Positions 59,434-64,000 of a stretch of DNA of 64,000 bases are shown here, one piece after another. Position numbers and translations under genes: made by a program. Position 1 is the stretch's first letter, and every line of letters begins with the position of its first letter. Under the pieces are notes generated by a model, which was given only the letters and a program-made list of their open reading frames with translations, was not told the origin of the DNA and did no database searches. The DNA is from Glossina fuscipes (Eukaryota > Arthropoda > Insecta > Diptera > Glossinidae): positions 1,131,752-1,195,751 of the forward strand of contig NW_023998454.1 of the NCBI RefSeq assembly GCF_014805625.2, read 5' to 3'.

Positions 59434-62400
59434 CTGTTTCGTCATAGAAAATAAACAACATTGTGATAACGATGATGATGATAATGATGATGATGATGAT
59501 TATGATGATAATAGTGTCTTTGGGTCGTGTCATACATACCTCTTGAATTTTCACCGCTATTTCAGGTCGTGCCCACAAGTACAACAAGTGCAAAACATTG
59601 ATGATAATGCTAGCAAATAAACCCACCTCCACACCGCTGACAATGCAAACCACAAAACATACCAGCCATACGATAAAATCGCGTTTAGAGTCATGCCACA
59701 GACGCCAGGGTAATTTGAAATCGAGCAAAGTAAATAGGGAGCATATTAATATGGCGGCCAAAGTGGCTTCGGGTATGAAATTAAAGTAGGGGCTTAAATA
59801 GCTTAAAGCTAATAAAACAATCACCCCTAACAATAAGAAAATATATGTAGATTTGATGTGAAGCTTAAAATATATTTCATTTTTACCAGAATACAAGTTA
59901 GCGAGAGGTGTACACAAACCGCAAGCTTTGCTTATGGCATAACGTGTGAAGGCTCCTGAAGTAGGCATCGATTGAACACAAGAACCCGCAACGTTGCACA
60001 GACCCACTGTTAACAGCTCTTGATTGGTGTCCACCAAGCCCTTGGGAGCTAACGTTAAAAGAAATTTATATTTATCACAAAACGAGTTAACTTTTTCTTC
60101 TATATTCATCAAACTTACTCAATTTTCCTATAGATATATTTGTTAATATGCCGATTATTGGTATTACAAAGACTCCGACATTCAATTCCGTTAAAATCCG
60201 CCAAAATGTATATGTTTCCTCGGGAGTTTCAACAATGAACTGCGGTAGCGTGACATTAGGTAAGCCCGACAAAGCATTTTTACTCAACGTGTACGGTATA
60301 TGACAGTTGTGCAGCAACGATATATACGAGATAGTAGCAGTAATTACTACTATCAGCGTGTTGCGTGAAAATGACAGGTAACGAAATAATAAACGGACCA
60401 CTTTATTGCTACTTGAACGCTTTGAGAATTTTTCAAATGACTGAGAATAAATCAAAATAAAATTCTGTCGGTCAAAAAACATGTCGTGATTACTTATCCA
60501 TTACCTCAAATATTATAAGAAATATTATTGCACAAAGACCCATCACAAAATCAGCGTAATTAGCTTCTTGATAACGATTCAGTAGAGTTTTCATGGATTC
60601 GATTAAACCGGCTACTAAGTACTTTATGCCCAGTAGAACCTTGATTTGAGATTCCATAACCAGTATAGCCGTAGCTGAAGAAAAAGCTTTGATAACAGGC
60701 ATCGAAATAAATTCGAATATATATCCTAGAAAATATTAAAAAAATTTGAGAAAAGAAGTAAAGTTTTGCAAGTTTTTGGAATCATCAACATTCTTTTTTA
60801 TTAACGTTTCCGGCAAAGTGCCTGAGGTGAAGAGAGTCTCATCGGTACTTGGCGAAACGTTATAGCGAATAGTGTTGCACAGTCACAAGCCGCGAACATA
60901 GTTGCGGCCGGCGGATTGCAGTTATAACGTCCAAAAAGAATCCACATTTGGAAAAACGTGAAGTAGATGCGCCCTTTAATACCTTATGCCTAACTGTACG
61001 CCTGTTTTTATTTACCTATAGGTCATAATTTTCGATATGCTTTGACGAAACCGAGTGTTCCGGACCAAAGATGAATACCACTGAAATTGGATTGATTTGG
61101 AAAATTTTCGTGACTACTGCCCACATATTTTTCCGCATAGATTTTATTTTGAGAGAATCGTTGTACAAAAAAATCAATCAACCAATTTTCAAAATTCCTC
61201 AGCAAAAATCGCTGAATGAGAAAATGTCGGTATACCAAACTGATGCAGAAAATTTAGATCGGATGTGAACCCAAAACAACCGTTCCTATAAAAAGTATGC
61301 ATTTATGTAGCAAGAAGATATAATTTTTCAGAGTTCATGATAAAAATTGACTTATCCAGCTTGACCTAAGAATTAACTATAGGATTCTAATGAAAAGTGA
61401 ACCTTCACGTGACAGTGAAGTCCAGTTTTTAATATTTTGTGACGAAAATAAATGAAGAATGATGAGATTTTCGTTAAGAAAACTCATCCCATACAATGGC
61501 TCTCACAAAAACTATGGCTTGCACGGAAAAAAGGCCTAATTTGTGGTATTTTCTCACGACAATAAATGCCGAATTTTGTTAAGTGTTGCACAATTTTTGA
61601 ATTTTTGTTGTACTATAAGATTTTCATTTGTTTTTAAAGGAATTAGCTGAAATATGTAGTATATGTGTGTTCTTCGGCAAGATGATTTTCGGCCTACAAA
61701 TACATTTTTTCAAGAAATGAAAATTTTGTTATTGAAACAGCAGTGGGATCATTTCAACGCTAATTAATAAGACTGCTTTGTATCGATTGGAAGTAGTATC
61801 TGAATGAATAAAGGGAATAAAATTTGGTAAGATTCGTCGTCGATTCGGGGTTCAATTTTAAAAGTTGCCAGGAAAGAGTCTCATACTCGCAGTGTATTCA
61901 CGTGCGAATGGGTCTAGCATGCGTCATATGCTGTCCAAATAAGTCAATCTACGTAATCTTTCCTAACGACATTTATCGCTTTGCCCGCTTTGGTACGCTT
62001 TCGCTCGGCAGAAACTGCGCTTTCGCCTCTTCGCGTGGTTGTTGCTCATAGGAATAAGTGTGCGATTCATTCGCAGTTACGAAACGATTAGGAAACAAAC
62101 GAATTAATTTTAACTCACTTTAAATTCGTCGATGATAGTGAGTGAAGGTACTCGTGCAGAGCACTGCTGTATGCAATATTTCATGCAAATTATTAAGATA
62201 AGAGTCAGGACTATGAAAGCAGTGTTCGCGGGTTCAAATCTCATGTGCGGTAGAGTTTACTCGTAGAGTCGAATGGGCGGTGAGTGCTTTGCCGATAAAG
62301 GGACATATCGACTGTGACATAGCTTCCTTCTTATCTCCTTGCCTAACATCATTTTCCTCTAACAGTTGCGAATAGAGGACCTGAGTGATCTCGCATAGCC

Positions 62401-64000
62401 ACGTTTATGCTTTTCGTCTTCTAGTCTCCAAGGTCTTTTACTTGATATTCATATCGCGGGAATTATTAAGAAAAAATTCATCGTGATGTGTTCCTTATCT
62501 ATTTTAGAATTAATCCACTTTTAAGCCGCAGATAATATATCTTCATATTGGGAATGTAGAAAATAGTTTTCAACGTTCCGTCTTACTTGCGTTATAATAA
62601 ATAAGCATAAAACCTCAGAGGGGAAAAAATCAAATTTAATCATTTGTAACTTTGTGTGAACATGGCCGATTTTCGCCATTTTCGCACGTAAAGAATAGTG
62701 TTTCGTAAAGTAAATATAGAAAATTTCAGCCTTATGACTTTCATACTTTCTGAGTAACGAGCAAAAATCCACAAATTTTTGTTAAGAAAAACGGATTTGC
62801 GTTCAGTTTACGATCCACAACGGGCTTCTGCTCTGATCAGTTATCCCATTTTCAACCTGCGTGCAAAAACTCTTAATGTCTCTACCAAATTTGAAGTCAA
62901 TGTCTTCATTTTTGCGACTAGGAGGGTGCCAACAACAATCAAAAACTCACAAACGGGCAGACATCACTTAATCAATTTCGTATTACACGCTGCTCAAGAA
63001 TATAAAGGGTATGAAAAAAGTAAGGCGGGTGTACATTCATCTCTTAGTGGTGCCTACAAGAAGAAAACGAAGTTACATTTATTCCCACAAACTTAGCAGA
63101 ATCTTTCTTACATGTCGTTAATTTATTTATATATTTATTTATTTATTTATTTATTGTAAGGGTATAACAAGAAGACAATTAAATCATGGTTTTTTATTGC
63201 CTCAAATTACAATTTTCTATGGCACTTTCATATCATAACCATCCATAAATGGTTTTACAAAAATTAAATAGTGTATCCGTACGAAAAAGTAAATTACTGC
63301 TTATAACGTCGCCTTCATTCAAGCAATCTTTTAGTTTGAGGGTCCTTTGACTTTTTTTTTCAAACTTGATTTGATAAATGGCGTCGTGACCGTCAAGGAA
63401 CTATCCGTTTATACAACTTAGTACAAATTTAAATATGAACTTATTCCCATTATTTATTTATCGACTTTAAATACTAATTAGCTTAGCCCTTAAACATTAA
63501 GTACTCTTTAATTCCACTGAATATATGTCGTAACTGAATTCTGTGTACATCAATAAATGATAACTGAAAACCAAATAGAAACCAACTGACGTAATTTATG
63601 ATAATAAACGACGTTTTCTATTTACCCGACTCATAGGAATTTTTAGTGCAATTATATAATAATGAATATTGACGTCGTACAATAATTAATGTATTAAATA
63701 ATTTCTTCGCTTGTATTTAAAATTTAGGAAAGTACGTGTAACACGTTTACTTACCCATACCCAGGCAACCCATTATTAGTTGAACGATGCCGCTTAAAAA
63801 TGTCAGAATAAAGGCGAACTCAATCGGTTTGCCTACAGTGAATTGTACACTCACTAGGGCCACTAAGCTGGTGGGTCCCATAATAACTGTGTCAATAGAA
63901 CCGCAAACTAGGTAAATAAATGAACCAATAAAAGCTGAACATAAGCCATACCGCGCCGGTAGGCCGGCTAATAGAGCGCAAGCTATACTTTCTGGTATAA
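58960..64000 (-). CDS. SLC26A11-like sulfate/anion transporter, 3' five exons
   Basis: A multi-exon gene encoding a plasma-membrane or lysosomal anion exchanger/channel of the SLC26 (SulP) family, which carries sulfate, chloride and related anions. Exons on the minus strand are 64000-63755 (continues beyond the window), 60725-60505, 60440-60119, 60048-59540 and 59433-58960. All introns are GT-AG and the phases close to 590 codons including the stop. Diagnostic stretches are IPESIACALLAGLPARYGL (SulP signature), YIFEFISMPVIKAFSSATAI, SRNTLIVVITATISY, VDTNQELLTVGLCNVAGS followed by VQSMPTSGAFTRYA, and a C-terminal STAS domain. The order and ARNALVV-like segment fit SLC26A11 rather than prestin-type members. 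About 80-100 N-terminal residues lie outside. No damage is seen, so it is presumed functional. Confidence 0.93.
59434..59539 (-). other. SLC26 intron filled by (CAT/ATC)n repeat
   Basis: 106-nt GT-AG intron (donor GAG|GTATGT, acceptor AAACAG). About half of it is an ATC/ATT triplet repeat (about 59467-59511; GAT on the plus strand). Reading through gives an artificial Ile run, so a gene finder could wrongly merge the exons. Confidence 0.88.
59540..60048 (-). CDS. SLC26-like exon: last transmembrane helices
   Basis: Phase 2 start (CT CCC AAG) after the acceptor GTTAG at 60053-60049. It encodes KGLVDTNQELLTVGLCNVAG and SMPTSGAFTRYAISKACG, the substrate-site region of the SulP fold, then three hydrophobic segments (FLLLGVIVLLALSYL, ATLAAILICSLFTLL, FIVWLVCFVVCIVSGVEVGL). 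It ends KIQE at the donor. Confidence 0.93.
60119..60440 (-). CDS. SLC26-like exon: middle transmembrane helices
   Basis: Starts phase 0 (TCA TTT GAA) after TTCTCAG at 60447-60441 and ends TTG A|GTAAGT. Encodes SRNTLIVVITATISYISLL, an extracellular loop (GLPNVTLPQFIVETPEETY) with a possible N-glycosylation site NVT, and VGVFVIPIIGILTNISIGKL. The next intron (60118-60049) is 70 nt. Confidence 0.92.
60505..60725 (-). CDS. SLC26-like exon: SulP core helices
   Basis: Acceptor TTTTCTAG at 60733-60726, donor GAG|GTAATG at 60504. Encodes YIFEFISMPVIKAFSSATAI, MESQIKVLLGIKYLV and FVMGLCAIIFLIIFE. It is preceded by a 3029-nt intron and followed by a 64-nt one (60504-60441). Confidence 0.92.
62752..62980 (+). 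repeat. Dispersed non-coding repeat, copy 2
   Basis: Related over its whole length to 14823-15066. Starts GAGTAACGAGCAAAAATCCA and ends CACTTAATCAATTTCGT. It lies in antisense orientation relative to the host SLC26 transcript. Confidence 0.75.
63117..63156. repeat. (TTTA)n microsatellite
   Basis: Tetranucleotide TTTA run with one TATA interruption. Confidence 0.9.
63755..64000 (-). CDS. SLC26-like exon (partial, runs off the window)
   Basis: Open to the window edge. Reads IPESIACALLAGLPARYGL, then IGSFIYLVCGSIDTVIMGPT and LTFLSGIVQLIMGCLGM: the SulP signature, the GT(S/D)xxxxxGPTxxxxL loop and the following helix. Upstream exon(s) lie beyond 64000. Confidence 0.93.

Larger units (their letters stand above)
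60726..63754 (-). other. 3-kb SLC26 intron
   Basis: GT-AG intron between the two SulP-core exons (donor ATGG|GTAAGT at 63754). It holds a dispersed repeat (62752-62980) and a TTTA-type simple repeat (63117-63156). Open frames inside (61023-61268, 61824-62051, 62521-62772) show no domain. Confidence 0.85.

Noticed and set aside
59426..59540. Read-through frame with a 14-residue poly-Ile run joined to the SLC26 exon
   Set aside because: It is the intron's ATC repeat; a clear donor GAG|GTATGT and acceptor AAACAG, both phase 0, remove it.
62215..62250. GGGTTCAAATCTC, a pol III B-box-like sequence in the SLC26 intron
   Set aside because: No A box at the right distance, no cloverleaf could be drawn, and no SINE tail follows.

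Overview
The window is AT-rich eukaryotic nuclear DNA, most likely from a higher fly (Brachycera). This rests on short GT-AG introns of 64-106 nt, an insect-type SLC26 anion transporter, abundant mariner and I/Jockey-type LINE debris, and relics of animal proteins (Ku70, choline/ethanolamine phosphotransferase). I could not run a database search, so the species is not assigned. No bacterial genes, rRNA, intact tRNA or CRISPR array are visible.

Only two loci look like functional host genes. At the right edge, on the minus strand, lie the last five exons of an SLC26A11-like sulfate/anion transporter (58960 to beyond 64000). All splice junctions can be placed and the phases close exactly: 1772 nt, that is 2 nt of a split codon plus 590 codons including the stop. 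At 9275-10180 (minus) is a single-exon 301-codon gene of unknown function with a C-terminal duplicated FCPxPxYxEYxR motif.

The rest is a graveyard of mobile elements and gene relics. Left part: mariner tail (about 318-520), LINE relic with endonuclease and RT (about 1860-3360), and an apparently intronless, frameshifted copy of a CEPT1-type phosphotransferase (5420-6405). Middle: Jockey-like RT tail (about 13163-13460), RNase H/3' end of an I-like LINE with a TAA-repeat tail (14112-14818), and a nearly intact LINE (16614-21713, minus) broken only by three in-frame TGA codons. Then come a Ku70 relic (about 23400-24365), a second long LINE relic (about 25380-28080), a possible P-element-like relic (about 31560-31890) and LINE pieces at 32820-33600, 37760-38300 and 57000-57480. 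Two more mariner relics sit at 46440-46940 and 50860-51060.

The most interesting system is a short tRNA-derived SINE present as two diverged copies in opposite orientation (50092-50240, plus; 57714-57880, minus). The second copy has a perfect 12-bp target-site duplication and a TAA-repeat tail. The 3' halves of both copies resemble the 3' end of the I-like LINE relic at 14712-14818, which suggests a SINE/LINE tail partnership. Long stretches (for example 38320-46430 and 51080-56990) contain no gene I can support.
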